From: Pseudomonadota bacterium
Lineage (GTDB): Bacteria > Pseudomonadota > Gammaproteobacteria > Burkholderiales > Rhodocyclaceae
Direction: 5' to 3'
Length of the DNA: 64,000 bases
Assembly: GCA_018241665.1 (NCBI GenBank)
Contig: JAFEDK010000026.1
Coordinates: forward strand, 62,001 to 126,000
The notes beneath the pieces were generated by a model. It was not told the DNA's origin and ran no database searches. It saw only the letters and a list, made by a program, of their open reading frames with translations. Below, in pieces: positions 54,469-63,747 of this stretch (its first letter is position 1; every line of letters begins with the position of its first letter). A program made the position numbers and the translations under genes.

Positions 54469-55782
54469 ATGAAGAAGCCGCAACTGATCCTCGCCCTCAC
54501 CGCCGCCGGCGTCCTTTCCCTGCCCGGCATCGCCTGTGCCGGCGAAGTGGAAGACCTGAAGGCCATGCTCCTGAAGATGCAGGCGCGCATCGAGCAGCTG
54601 GAAAGCCGCCCGGTCGCCACCGCCCCCGTGGCCGCCGCAGCGCCGGCGCCGGCCCTCAACCCGGCCGACGTGGTCACCCGCGGCTCCATGCCGGGCTCCT
54701 TCAAGGTGCCGGGCACCGAGACCTCCATCAAGTTCGGCGGCTATGTGCAGCTCGACGCCATCTACGACCTCAAGGGCAACCAGGGCCGCGCGGTCAGCGC
54801 CGGCGAGCTGCCCCTCAACGGCAGCGCCGGCGCCAAGCGCAATGGCACCACCACCTTCAGTGCCCGCAGCTCGCGCCTCTACATGCAGACCGCCTCGCCG
54901 AGCGAGCTGGGTGAGATCAAGACCAAGATCGAGTTCGACTTCTTCACCGACGAAGGCAGCGAGACCTACACCAACTCCGCCCGCCCGCGCCTGCGCCACG
55001 CCTACGGCACCGTCGGCAACTGGCTGGCCGGCCAGACCTGGTCCAACTTCATGGACCTCGACGCGATGCCCGAAACCCTGGAGTTCTACGGCCCCACCGG
55101 CCAGGTCTTCATCCGCCAGCCGCAGCTGCGCTACACCACGGCCATCGGCAGCGCCAGCCAGTTCTCGGTGTCGGTGGAAAACCCGCAGACCGACGCCCGC
55201 GACAACGGCGGCAACGTGACCGCCATCGACCGTGGCCCCGACCTCACCGCCAAGTGGCAGCACAACGGCGACTACGGCCACTTCGACCTGCGCGCGCTGG
55301 TGCGCCCGCTGAAGGCCGACGACGGCAACGGCGATCACCGCGCCTCCACCAACGGCTGGGCGCTGGGCTTCGGCGGTGCCCTCAAGCTGGGCGCCAACGA
55401 CACGGTGCTCTACCAGTTCAACGGCGGCCAGGGCATCGGCCGCTATATCCAGGACGTATATGGCGCCGCCGCCTACGACGCCAGCACCGGCACCCTGTCG
55501 GCCCAAAAGGCGGCCGGCGGCTACCTGGCCCTGCAGCACTTCTGGAACACCGTGCTGCGCTCCACCGTGTCCTTCAACGCCACCCACATCAACAACAAGA
55601 CCGGCTTCGGCGACATCACCGGCCTCAACACCGACACCCGCCAGGTGCACGCCAACCTGATCTGGAAAGCCGCCTCCCAGCTCGACGTGGGCATGGAATA
55701 CGTGTGGTCCCAGCGCAAGGTGGAAGGCGGTGCCGAAGGCACCTCCAGCCGCGTCCAGGGCGCCGTCAAGTACAACTTCTAA
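54469..55782 (+). CDS. DcaP-like trimeric outer-membrane porin
   Basis: 437 residues from the ATG at 54469. A signal peptide ([19 protein letters not shown], ending IACA-G) is followed by a short coiled coil ([23 protein letters not shown]), an Ala/Pro linker, and a beta-barrel starting [22 protein letters not shown]. Ends VQGAVKYNF with the terminal phenylalanine. The DcaP family (Acinetobacter) lets small negatively charged or dicarboxylic compounds through, with the coiled coil helping trimerise. Lying between gabT and gdhA, it may provide outer-membrane entry for the amine or its products; that substrate link is inference. Confidence 0.85.
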   Translation: MKKPQLILALTAAGVLSLPGIACAGEVEDLKAMLLKMQARIEQLESRPVATAPVAAAAPAPALNPADVVTRGSMPGSFKVPGTETSIKFGGYVQLDAIYDLKGNQGRAVSAGELPLNGSAGAKRNGTTTFSARSSRLYMQTASPSELGEIKTKIEFDFFTDEGSETYTNSARPRLRHAYGTVGNWLAGQTWSNFMDLDAMPETLEFYGPTGQVFIRQPQLRYTTAIGSASQFSVSVENPQTDARDNGGNVTAIDRGPDLTAKWQHNGDYGHFDLRALVRPLKADDGNGDHRASTNGWALGFGGALKLGANDTVLYQFNGGQGIGRYIQDVYGAAAYDASTGTLSAQKAAGGYLALQHFWNTVLRSTVSFNATHINNKTGFGDITGLNTDTRQVHANLIWKAASQLDVGMEYVWSQRKVEGGAEGTSSRVQGAVKYNF

Positions 55783-55847
55783 ACCCCCGGGGCGCTGGCG
55801 GCCTCCCCCGCCGGCGTCCAACACCACTCCGCCCCCAAGGAGAGACC

Positions 55848-57128
55848 ATGCTCGACCCCTTGCCTTCCTACCTCCGCCCCAGCAACGACGCCGGCCCCTG
55901 GGGCGTCTACATGCAGCAGATCGACCGGGTGACGCCCTACCTGGGCGAGCTGACCTACTGGGTCGATACCCTCAAGCGCCCCAAGCGCGTCCTAATCGTG
56001 GACGTGCCGGTGAAGATGGACGACGGCACGGTGGCCCACTTCGAGGGCTACCGGGTGCACCACAACACCTCCCGCGGCCCCGGCAAGGGCGGCATCCGCT
56101 TCCACCAGGACGTGACCCTCTCCGAGGTGATGGCGCTGGCCGGCTGGATGACCGTCAAGAACGCCGCCGTCGGCGTGCCCTACGGCGGCGCCAAGGGCGG
56201 CATCCGGGTCGACCCGCGGACCCTCAGCCACGGCGAGCTGGAGCGCCTGACCCGCCGCTACACCAGCGAACTCAACGTGCTGATCGGGCCGGACAAGGAC
56301 ATCCCGGCGCCGGACGTGAACACCAACGAGCAGATCATGGCCTGGATGATGGACACCTACTCCATCAACCAGGGCCGCACCGCCACCGGCGTCGTCACCG
56401 GCAAGCCCCTGAGCCTGGGCGGCAGCCTCGGCCGCCGGGACGCCACCGGGCGCGGCGTGTTCGTGGTCGGCGCGGCGGCGGCGAAGGATGCCGGCATCGC
56501 GCTGGACGGCGCGCGGGTCGCCATCCAGGGCTTCGGCAACGTGGGCGGCACCGCGGCACGCTGCTTCCACGAGGCCGGCGCCCGTGTGGTGGCCGTGCAG
56601 GACGTCTCCGGCACCCTGTTCCACCCGGGTGGGCTCAACGTCCCGGCCCTGCTGGCGTGGGTCGCCGCCGGCCGCCCGCTGGTGGAGTTCCGCGACGGCG
56701 AGCGCATTCCCGACGACAGCTTCTGGGATGTGCAGAGCGACTTCCTGGTCCCGTCGGCGCTGGAACAGCAGATCACCCTCCACAACGCCCCACGCATCCG
56801 CACCCGTATCGTGCTCGAAGGCGCCAACGGCCCGACCACCCCGGAGGCCGACGACATCCTCGCCGAGCGCGGCATCCAGGTGGTGCCCGACGTGCTCGCC
56901 AACGCCGGCGGCGTGACGGTGAGCTACTTCGAATGGGTGCAGGACTTCTCCAGCTTCTTCTGGTCGGAAGAGGAGATCAATGCACGCCTCGACCGCATCA
57001 TGGAAGAGGCCTACGCCCACATCCGCGACACCGCCCGCAGCCGGCACGTGAGCCTGCGCACCGCGGCCTTCATCCTGGCCTGCGAGCGCATCCTCAAGGC
57101 ACGGGAGATGCGCGGGCTGTATCCCTGA
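55848..57128 (+). CDS. Glutamate dehydrogenase (NAD-type, hexameric family)
   Basis: 426 residues from the ATG at 55848 with AAGGAG upstream. Glu/Leu/Phe/Val dehydrogenase features: [31 protein letters not shown] (catalytic lysine), [18 protein letters not shown] and the GFGNVGG Rossmann motif, then [15 protein letters not shown]. Length and PYGGAKGGI fit the RocG/GudB-like NAD-linked catabolic branch more than NADP GdhA (about 447). It would oxidise the glutamate formed by GabT, returning 2-oxoglutarate and ammonium. Last gene of the island. No obvious terminator follows. Confidence 0.92.
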   Translation: MLDPLPSYLRPSNDAGPWGVYMQQIDRVTPYLGELTYWVDTLKRPKRVLIVDVPVKMDDGTVAHFEGYRVHHNTSRGPGKGGIRFHQDVTLSEVMALAGWMTVKNAAVGVPYGGAKGGIRVDPRTLSHGELERLTRRYTSELNVLIGPDKDIPAPDVNTNEQIMAWMMDTYSINQGRTATGVVTGKPLSLGGSLGRRDATGRGVFVVGAAAAKDAGIALDGARVAIQGFGNVGGTAARCFHEAGARVVAVQDVSGTLFHPGGLNVPALLAWVAAGRPLVEFRDGERIPDDSFWDVQSDFLVPSALEQQITLHNAPRIRTRIVLEGANGPTTPEADDILAERGIQVVPDVLANAGGVTVSYFEWVQDFSSFFWSEEEINARLDRIMEEAYAHIRDTARSRHVSLRTAAFILACERILKAREMRGLYP

Positions 57129-57207
57129 GGCAGCCGCGCGACCGGCGGCAGGCCCACCGGTCCGCCCAGGTGCCGATATAACAGTTTGCGGGAGAGGGCC
57201 TGGAAAT

Positions 57208-57504
57208 TCAGGCCGCAGCCTGCTCCAGCACAAGAAGATGCGCCGGGTCGGCGCCGCTGACGCGGACCCGCTTGCTGCGCGAGGTGTCGCCGCTGACCAG
57301 TTCGACGGCTGCCTTGGGCACGCCGCAGGTCTTGGCCAGGAAGGCGATCAGGGCCGCGTTGGCCTTGCCGTCCACCGGCGGCGCGGCGAGGCGGATCTTG
57401 AGGGCCTCGCCGTACAGGCCGGCGAATTCGGTCTTCTTGGCGCCGGGCTGGATGTGCAGCGTCAGGATCACGCTACCGTCGGCAGCCCGGCTCAGCCAGT
57501 TCAT
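57208..57504 (-). CDS. yggU: YggU family protein (DUF167)
   Basis: 98 residues from the ATG at 57504. Motifs LHIQPGAKKTEFAGLYGEALKIRLAAPPVDGKANAALIAFLA and SRSKRVRVSG are the DUF167 signature. A small alpha/beta protein of unknown function. It starts 2 bp after yggT and ends the yggS-proC-yggT-yggU group, as in many proteobacteria. Confidence 0.93.
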   Translation of the reverse strand: MNWLSRAADGSVILTLHIQPGAKKTEFAGLYGEALKIRLAAPPVDGKANAALIAFLAKTCGVPKAAVELVSGDTSRSKRVRVSGADPAHLLVLEQAAA

Positions 57505-57506
57505 GC

Positions 57507-58079
57507 TCAGGCCAGCCCGATCAGCATGTACTTGCCCATCGCCAGCGCGCTGAGCAGCACCTGGAGGAGGAGGAGCAGCGCGATCGGGGTCAGGTCCACG
57601 CCACCGATGGCCGGGATGACGCGGCGGAACGGACGCAGGAAAGGCTCGGCCAGCGCGTTGATGACGCCCGCCATCGGCGCGTAGGGATTGACCCACGACA
57701 GGATGGCCGACATCAGCACCACGCCCATCAGCAGGTACAGCGCCGCCTTGATGGTCTCGAGCAGGCCGACGCCCCACATCACCACCAGCAGGCTGAGCGG
57801 GTCGGCCAGGCCGATGATGCCGCGCACCCACAGGGTGATGAAGACCACCAGGGTCTGCACGATCCAGGCCGGCAGCAGGCTGGCCAGATCCAGCCCGAAC
57901 AGGCCCGGGATGATGCGCCGCAGCGGCACCACCGCCCAGTCGGTGGTGGCCAGCACGAAATTGCCGATCGGGTTGCGGAAGGAAATCCGCTGCCACTGCA
58001 TCACGAAGCGCGCCAGCAGCACGCCGGAAAGCAGACTGCCGAGGGTTTCGACGATGGTCAGGAACAGGTTTCCGAGCAT
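57507..58079 (-). CDS. yggT: YggT family membrane protein
   Basis: 190 residues from the ATG at 58079. Two YggT units each bring a pair of hydrophobic helices: LLARFVMQWQRISFRNPIGNFVLATTDWAVVPLRRIIPG and SAILSWVNPYAPMAGVINALAEPFLRPFRRVIPAIGGVDLTP. The NP-x-APF-PxRRxxP repeat is the family signature. Inner-membrane protein; relatives affect osmotic shock tolerance and, in other bacteria, cell shape. It begins 14 bp after proC. Confidence 0.93.
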   Translation of the reverse strand: MLGNLFLTIVETLGSLLSGVLLARFVMQWQRISFRNPIGNFVLATTDWAVVPLRRIIPGLFGLDLASLLPAWIVQTLVVFITLWVRGIIGLADPLSLLVVMWGVGLLETIKAALYLLMGVVLMSAILSWVNPYAPMAGVINALAEPFLRPFRRVIPAIGGVDLTPIALLLLLQVLLSALAMGKYMLIGLA

Positions 58080-58093
58080 GGCCGGCTCCGCGC

Positions 58094-58906
58094 TCAGTCG
58101 CGGCCGAGCTGTTCGCCCAGCTCGCGGCCGCGGGCCTCGGCGGCGGCAACCGCACGGGTCACGATGGCCGGGAAGCCGTCGGCGGCGAAGGACGCCAGCG
58201 CCGCTGCGGTGGTGCCGCCCTTGGAGGTGACCCGCTCGCGCAGCACCGCCGGGGATTCGTCGCTGCTGGCCGCCAGCTTGGCCGCGCCGAGCACCGTGTC
58301 GATGGCCAGCTTGCGGGCCGTATCGGCGTCGAAGCCGAGGGACTCGCCAGCCGCCTGCAGGCACTCGATGAAGTGGAAGACGTAGGCCGGGCCACTGCCG
58401 GACACCGCGGTGACGCCGTCGATCTGCGCCTCGTCGGCCACCCACACCACGCTGCCGACTGCCGACAGCACCTTGGCCGCCGCGTCGCGGCCTTCCGCAT
58501 CGACGGACGGGTCGGCGAACAGGCCGGTGATGCCGGCGCCGATCAGCGCCGGGGTGTTGGGCATCGCCCGCACCAGCTTGCGGTAGTCACCCAGCCAGCG
58601 GCCGATGTCGGTGAGGCGCAGGCCGGCGGCGATGCTGACCACCACCTGTTTGCCGAGGCGGCCGGCGATCGGTGCCACGGCAGCCTTCAGCTGCTGCGGC
58701 TTGACCGCCAGCACCAGGACGTCGCAGTCCAGGGCCTGGTCATCGATGGACTCGACGGCGCGCACGCCGAAGACGGTCTCGAGCTTGGCGCGCCCTTCGA
58801 CCGACAGCTCGACGGCCTGCACGTCCGCCGCCTTGAAACCCTGCTTGACCAGGCCGCCGATCAGGGCTGCCGCCATGTTGCCGCCACCCAGGAAGGTGAT
58901 TTTCAT
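58094..58906 (-). CDS. proC: Pyrroline-5-carboxylate reductase
   Basis: 270 residues. The N-terminal Rossmann fold MKITFLGGGNMAAALIGGL, VLAVKPQQ, VRAMPNTPALIGAGITGLF and the C-terminal signature AVSGSGPAYVFHFIE ... GGTTAAAL define ProC. It reduces pyrroline-5-carboxylate to proline with NAD(P)H. Lies 36 bp after yggS and 14 bp before yggT in one operon. Length normal. Confidence 0.96.
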   Translation of the reverse strand: MKITFLGGGNMAAALIGGLVKQGFKAADVQAVELSVEGRAKLETVFGVRAVESIDDQALDCDVLVLAVKPQQLKAAVAPIAGRLGKQVVVSIAAGLRLTDIGRWLGDYRKLVRAMPNTPALIGAGITGLFADPSVDAEGRDAAAKVLSAVGSVVWVADEAQIDGVTAVSGSGPAYVFHFIECLQAAGESLGFDADTARKLAIDTVLGAAKLAASSDESPAVLRERVTSKGGTTAAALASFAADGFPAIVTRAVAAAEARGRELGEQLGRD

Positions 58907-58942
58907 TGGATTCTTTCCGTCAGTTGGATTCGTAGGGGTGAG

Positions 58943-59677
58943 TCAGGCGCGCGATCCGAAGATCGCCGTGCCCACGCGGACCATCGTCGAACCTTCGGCG
59001 ATCGCCGCCTCCAGGTCGTCGGACATGCCCATCGACAGGGTATCGAGACCGTGGCCGGCCCCATTGAGTTCATCGCGCAGGGCTCGCAGGCTGGCAAAAC
59101 GTGCCTGCTGCACGGCCACGTCGGAAGTCGGTTCGGGAATCGCCATCAGTCCACGCAGGCGCAGGCGCGGCAAGGCGGCCACGGCCTTCGCCAGTTCCGC
59201 CAGTTCGGCCGGTGCCACACCGCTCTTGCTGTCCTCACCGCTGACATTGACCTGGATGCACACGTTGAGCGGCGGCAGATGCACGTCGCGCTGCTCGGAC
59301 AGGCGCTCGGCGATCTTGAGGCGGTCGATGGAGTGCACCCATGCGAAGTGGTTGGCCACCTGCCGCGTCTTGTTGCTCTGCAGGGGGCCGATGAAATGCC
59401 ACTCGAGGCCGAGGCCGGCCAGCGCCTCGACCTTGGCCACGCCCTCCTGCACGTAGTTCTCGCCAAAGGCCTGCTGCCCGGCGGCGGCGGCCTCGCGCAC
59501 GCTGTCGGCCGGCCAGGTCTTGCTCACCGCCAGCAGGCGGACTTCGGCGGGCTGGCGCCCCGCCGCCTGCGCTGCCGACGCGATGCGCATGACAAGGTTT
59601 TGGAGGCGGCCGGAAATGCCTGACTTATAATCTTCCAAAGCGCGAATCTGGGCTAAAGAGGCCGTTGAGTATAGCAT
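58943..59677 (-). CDS. yggS: PLP homeostasis protein YggS
   Basis: 244 residues from the ATG at 59677; the first 10-15 residues are not typical, and a slightly later start is possible. Motifs VRLLAVSKTWPADSVREAA (PLP lysine in SKT), FGENYVQEGVAKVEAL, WHFIGPLQSNKTRQVANHF and GLMAIPEP match the YggS/PROSC family, a single-domain PLP barrel that buffers the cofactor. First gene of the yggS-proC-yggT-yggU operon, divergent from pilT across 76 bp. Confidence 0.93.
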   Translation of the reverse strand: MLYSTASLAQIRALEDYKSGISGRLQNLVMRIASAAQAAGRQPAEVRLLAVSKTWPADSVREAAAAGQQAFGENYVQEGVAKVEALAGLGLEWHFIGPLQSNKTRQVANHFAWVHSIDRLKIAERLSEQRDVHLPPLNVCIQVNVSGEDSKSGVAPAELAELAKAVAALPRLRLRGLMAIPEPTSDVAVQQARFASLRALRDELNGAGHGLDTLSMGMSDDLEAAIAEGSTMVRVGTAIFGSRA

Positions 59678-59753
59678 CGGCCCTGACGCTGCCCGTTTTG
59701 CACGCTCATCTCCCTATCACCCGTAACCCTGCCGCCCGCAGCGAGTCGCCACG

Positions 59754-60797
59754 ATGGACATCACCGAACTGCTTGCTTTCACCGTCAAGAACAAGGCATC
59801 CGACCTGCATATCTCGGCCGGTCTGCCGCCGATGATCCGTGTGCACGGCGACGTGCGCCGCATCAACCTGCCCGCGCTGGTGCACAAGGACGTCCACGGC
59901 ATGGTGTACGACATCATGAACGACTCCCAGCGCAAGCAGTACGAGGAACAGTTCGAAACCGACTTCTCCTTCGAGATCCCCAACCTGGCGCGTTTCCGGG
60001 TCAATGCCTTCAACCAGAACCGGGGTGCGGCGGCGGTGTTCCGGGTCATTCCGTCCAAGGTGCTGACCCTCGACGAACTCAACTGCCCGAAGATCTTCAA
60101 GGACATCTCTACCCAGCCGCGCGGCATCGTGCTGGTTACCGGCCCGACCGGCTCGGGCAAGTCCACGACGCTTGCGGCGATGGTGGACTACGTCAACGAG
60201 AACGAATACGGCCACATCCTGACCATCGAGGATCCGATCGAATTCGTGCATGAGTCCAAGCGCTGCCTGATCAACCAGCGGGAAGTCATGCGTGACACCC
60301 ACTCCTTCAACGCGGCGCTGCGCTCGGCCCTGCGGGAAGACCCGGATGTGGTGCTGGTCGGCGAAATGCGTGACCTGGAAACCATCCGCCTGGCGCTGAC
60401 CGCCGCGGAAACCGGCCACCTGGTATTCGGCACGCTGCACACCTCGTCGGCAGCCAAGACCATCGACCGTATCGTGGACGTCTTCCCGGCCGCTGAAAAG
60501 GACATGGTCCGCGCGATGATGTCGGAATCCCTGCGGGCGGTGATCTCGCAAACCCTGCTGAAGACCAAGGACGGCACCGGCCGGGTCGCCGCCCACGAGA
60601 TCATGATCGGCACCCCGGCGATCCGTAACCTGATCCGCGAGAACAAGGTCGCCCAGATGTATTCGGCGATCCAGACAGGCCAGAATGTAGGCATGCAGAC
60701 CCTCGACCAGTGCCTGGCCGACATGGTCCGGCGCAATATCGTATCGGGTTCCGAAGCCCGTCTGAAAGCCCAGAACAAGGACAGCTTCCCGGCCTGA
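59754..60797 (+). CDS. pilT: Type IV pilus retraction ATPase PilT
   Basis: 347 residues. Begins MDITELLAFTVKNKASDLHISAGLPPMIRVHGDVRR. Walker A is VTGPTGSGKSTT, followed by the Asp box LTIEDPIEFVH, Walker B and His box VVLVGEMRDLETI and FGTLHTSSAAKTIDRIVDVFP, and the C-terminal AIRNLIRENK (the AIRNLIRE signature of PilT). A cytoplasmic hexameric motor driving pilus retraction and twitching. It precedes pilU and is divergent from yggS, the standard arrangement. It works with the pilE-pilY1 cluster 20 kb away. Confidence 0.97.
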   Translation: MDITELLAFTVKNKASDLHISAGLPPMIRVHGDVRRINLPALVHKDVHGMVYDIMNDSQRKQYEEQFETDFSFEIPNLARFRVNAFNQNRGAAAVFRVIPSKVLTLDELNCPKIFKDISTQPRGIVLVTGPTGSGKSTTLAAMVDYVNENEYGHILTIEDPIEFVHESKRCLINQREVMRDTHSFNAALRSALREDPDVVLVGEMRDLETIRLALTAAETGHLVFGTLHTSSAAKTIDRIVDVFPAAEKDMVRAMMSESLRAVISQTLLKTKDGTGRVAAHEIMIGTPAIRNLIRENKVAQMYSAIQTGQNVGMQTLDQCLADMVRRNIVSGSEARLKAQNKDSFPA

Positions 60798-60854
60798 ATA
60801 CTGGCCGCCTTGAACAACCCAAACCACCGGCCGCGCCGGTGACAGGAACGCACC

Positions 60855-61988
60855 ATGGAACGCGATCAGGCACTCAAGTTCATGCACGACCTGCTGCGGC
60901 TGATGCTGCAGAAGAACGGCTCCGACCTCTTCATCACGGCGGGCTTCCCGCCGGCGATCAAGATCGACGGCAAGATCGTGCCCCAGTCGAACCAGCAGCT
61001 CACCCACACCCACACCATGGAACTGGCACGGGTGATCATGAGCGACCGCCAGGCCCAAGAGTTCGAAGCCACCAAGGAGTGCAACTTCGCCATTTCTCCG
61101 CCGGGCATCGGCCGCTTCCGCGCCAACGCCTTCATCCAGCAGGGCCAGGTCGGCATGGTGCTGCGGACCATCCCGCAGAAGATCCCGACCTTCGACGAGC
61201 TCGGCCTGCCGCCGGTGCTGAAGGACATCACCATGTCCAAGCGCGGCCTGGTGATCTTCGTCGGCGGCACCGGCACCGGCAAGACCACTTCGCTGGCGGC
61301 GATGGTCGATTACCGCAACGAGAAGAGCTACGGCCACATCATCACCGTCGAAGACCCGATCGAGTTCGTGCATGCGCACAAGAACTGCATCGTCACCCAG
61401 CGGGAAGTCGGCATCGACACCGACTCCTGGGAGCCGGCGCTGAAGAACACCCTGCGCCAGGCCCCCGACGTGATCCTGATGGGCGAGATCCGCGACCGGG
61501 AGACGATGGACTACGCCATCGCCTTTGCCGAGACCGGCCACCTGTGCCTCGCCACGCTGCACGCCAACAGCGCGAACCAGGCCATCGACCGGATCGTCAA
61601 CTTCTTCCCGGAAGAGCGCCGCCACCAGTTGCTGATGGACCTGTCCCTCAACCTGCGGGCACTGATCTCCCAGCGCCTGCTACCCATGTGCGACCGCAAG
61701 GGCCGAGTGCCTGCGGTTGAGGTGATGCTCAACTCGCCGCTGATCTCCGACCTGATCTTCAAGGGCGAGATCCCGGGCATCAAGGAGGTCATGAAGCGCT
61801 CCAGCGAACTGGGCATGCAGACCTTCGACCAGAGCCTCTTCGATCTGTATGAGCGCGGCCTGATCAGCTACGAAGACGCCCTGCGCAACGCCGACTCGAT
61901 GAACGACCTGCGCCTGCAGATCAAGCTGAAGAGCCGCCGTGGCGACCGGGATATGCTCTCCGGCATCCAAAACCTCGACATCGTCTAA
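60855..61988 (+). CDS. pilU: Type IV pilus retraction accessory ATPase PilU
   Basis: 377 residues. Same family as PilT: Walker A FVGGTGTGKTTSL, Asp box ITVEDPIEFVHAHKNCIV, Walker B VILMGEIRDRETM and His box LATLHANSANQAIDRIVNFFPEERR. The AIRNLIRE box of PilT is replaced by LISDLIFKGEIPGIKEVMKRS, as usual in PilU. PilU assists PilT-dependent retraction. It follows pilT by 57 bp. Its stop codon is inside the left end of the 125-bp palindromic element. Confidence 0.96.
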   Translation: MERDQALKFMHDLLRLMLQKNGSDLFITAGFPPAIKIDGKIVPQSNQQLTHTHTMELARVIMSDRQAQEFEATKECNFAISPPGIGRFRANAFIQQGQVGMVLRTIPQKIPTFDELGLPPVLKDITMSKRGLVIFVGGTGTGKTTSLAAMVDYRNEKSYGHIITVEDPIEFVHAHKNCIVTQREVGIDTDSWEPALKNTLRQAPDVILMGEIRDRETMDYAIAFAETGHLCLATLHANSANQAIDRIVNFFPEERRHQLLMDLSLNLRALISQRLLPMCDRKGRVPAVEVMLNSPLISDLIFKGEIPGIKEVMKRSSELGMQTFDQSLFDLYERGLISYEDALRNADSMNDLRLQIKLKSRRGDRDMLSGIQNLDIV

Positions 61989-62109
61989 AGGCGTCCATAA
62001 AGCTACTGCGCGACCCGATCTCGCGACTGCGGTGCTCGCCGTACTCATGTACGGCTGTGCGCCTCGCCGCGACCTCGGGCCGCTCGCTACACTTTCTGGA
62101 CGCCTTTAG
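61985..62109. repeat. MITE-like 125-bp imperfect palindrome
   Basis: The ends carry a 13-nt perfect inverted repeat CTAAAGGCGTCCA / TGGACGCCTTTAG (61985-61997 and 62097-62109). The inner sequence is an imperfect palindrome around GCCGTACTCATGTACGGC (about 62038-62055). The whole element can form a long stem. It fills the gap between pilU and rlmL, which face each other. The left end supplies the stop codon of pilU. No coding capacity. It resembles non-autonomous mobile elements or ERIC-like repeats; a terminator function is also possible. Confidence 0.8.
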
Positions 62110-62119
62110 TTCGAGGGTC

Positions 62120-63283
62120 TTAGTTTTCTGATTCCGCCGGTTTGGGTTTGCGGGCGGAGCCGGAGATCATCAGGTATTCGAACAGGCGGCATTCGATGGC
62201 ACCGTTGAACAGCGGGGTGCGCTTGCTGGCCTTGAGGCGGACGCCCTTCGGCAGGGCCGGGTCGCCGGTGAAGAAGTAGCAGCGCCAGCCGGTCCAGTTG
62301 GCCTTCAGCGCGTCGCCGAGCTTTGGGTAGAAGGCTTCCAGCTCGGCGGTGTCGGACAGGCGGACGCCGTAGGGCGGGTTGGCGACCAGCACACCTGACG
62401 GCGCTGGAGCCTTGACATCGAGCAGGTCGGCACGCCCCACTTCCACGCAGCCTTCCAGGCCGGCACTGCGCAAATTCACATAGGCCTTGCGCTGCTGCGA
62501 CTCCAGAATGTCCGAACCATAGATTGCCAGCTTGCGCGGCGCCTGGCGGCGCGCCTCGGCAGCCTTGCGGATCGGCAGCCAGGTGTCGCGCTCGTAGTGC
62601 TTGAAGCGCTCGAAGGCAAAGTGCCGGCCGAGGCCCGGCGCCACGTCGAGGGCCATCTGGGCCGCCTCGATGAGGAAGGTGCCGCTGCCGCACATCGGGT
62701 CGTACAAGGCCTCCTCGCCCGGCTTCCAGCCGGTCAGGCGCAGGATGCCGGCGGCCAGGTTCTCCTTCAGCGGCGCTTCCACCGCGGCCTGCTTGAAGCC
62801 GCGCTTGTAGAGCGGATCGCCGGACGTATCCAGATACAGGGTGACGGTATCCGCCGACAGAAAGGCGTGGATACGCATGTCCGGCGTCTGGGTGTCCACG
62901 TTCGGGCGACGGCCGGCGACTGTACGGAAATGGTCGCACACCGCATCCTTGATCTTCAGCGTCACGAACTCCAGGCTGCGCAGCGGCGACTTGTGGGCAG
63001 TGACAAACACGCGGATGGTCTGGTCGGGCGTGAACCAGCGCGCCCAGGTCGGCGCATAGGCGATGCGGTACACATCTTCCTCGCTGCGGTAGCGGCCCAT
63101 GCTGATCTGCCACAGCACGCGGGTCGCCAGGCGGCTCTCCAGATTGGCGCGATAGCACAGGGCCCAGTCGCCGGAAAACTGCACGCCGCCGGGAATGTCT
63201 TTCGCGTCGGTGGCGCCAAGGGCGCGGAGTTCATCGGCGAGGAGCGGCTCAAGGCCGCGGGGACAGGGAGCGAAGAAATTCAA
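62120..63283 (-). CDS. THUMP-containing class I rRNA methyltransferase (RlmL/YcbY N-terminal-like)
   Basis: 387 residues. N-terminal MNFFAPCPRGLEPLLADELRALGA and a THUMP region with CYRANLESRLATRVLWQI lead to a UPF0020 methyltransferase domain: YDPMCGSGTFLIEAAQMA (SAM site) and VLVANPPYGVRL (NPPY for N-methylation). It matches the first half of E. coli RlmKL, which makes m2G2445 in 23S rRNA; here the RlmK half is missing, a common single-domain form. It reads toward pilU, with the palindrome at 61985-62109 between them. Confidence 0.9.
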   Translation of the reverse strand: MNFFAPCPRGLEPLLADELRALGATDAKDIPGGVQFSGDWALCYRANLESRLATRVLWQISMGRYRSEEDVYRIAYAPTWARWFTPDQTIRVFVTAHKSPLRSLEFVTLKIKDAVCDHFRTVAGRRPNVDTQTPDMRIHAFLSADTVTLYLDTSGDPLYKRGFKQAAVEAPLKENLAAGILRLTGWKPGEEALYDPMCGSGTFLIEAAQMALDVAPGLGRHFAFERFKHYERDTWLPIRKAAEARRQAPRKLAIYGSDILESQQRKAYVNLRSAGLEGCVEVGRADLLDVKAPAPSGVLVANPPYGVRLSDTAELEAFYPKLGDALKANWTGWRCYFFTGDPALPKGVRLKASKRTPLFNGAIECRLFEYLMISGSARKPKPAESEN

Positions 63284-63304
63284 GATTGCAATCCGTTCGG
63301 AAAA

Positions 63305-63721
63305 TCAAAAGGGCTTCAGGACGACCAGGAACACCACCACGAACAGCACCAGCACCGGCACTTCGTTGAAGAAGCGGTACCACACGTGGCTGCGCGTGTT
63401 GCGCCCTTCGGCAAAGGCCCGCATCAGGCGGCCGCAATACAGGTGATAGACGATCAGCAGTGTGACCAGCGCAGTCTTGGCGTGCAGCCAGCCGCCGGCC
63501 AGGCCGAAGCCGAACCACAGCCACATGCCGAGGCCGACCGCCAGAATGCCGAGCGGCGTCATGAAGCGGTAGAGCTTGTTCTCCATCAGCGTCAGGCGCT
63601 CGATAGTGGCCTTGTCGCTGACCATCGCGTGGTTGACGAACAGGCGCGGCAGGTAGAACAGGCCGGCAAACCAGCTGACCACGAAGATGATGTGCAGGGC
63701 TTTGATACTCAGGTAGAGCAT
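63305..63721 (-). CDS. hemJ: Protoporphyrinogen oxidase HemJ (CopD/UPF0093-like)
   Basis: 138 residues from the ATG at 63721. Four membrane helices: YLSIKALHIIFVVSWFAGLFYLPRLFVNHA, LGILAVGLGMWLWFG, HAKTALVTLLIVYHLYCGRLM and VLVLFVVVFLVVLKPF. The conserved histidine and ARNE-like features (KALHIIFVVSWFAG, WLHAKTAL, RFFNEVP) match HemJ, the oxygen-independent-type heme enzyme, about 140 residues long. Member of the UPF0093 family. It is 21 bp from rlmL and 26 bp from the epimerase fragment, so the three may be co-transcribed. Confidence 0.9.
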   Translation of the reverse strand: MLYLSIKALHIIFVVSWFAGLFYLPRLFVNHAMVSDKATIERLTLMENKLYRFMTPLGILAVGLGMWLWFGFGLAGGWLHAKTALVTLLIVYHLYCGRLMRAFAEGRNTRSHVWYRFFNEVPVLVLFVVVFLVVLKPF

Positions 63722-63747
63722 GGTGTCGACTCGAAGGGTGAAAGTAT

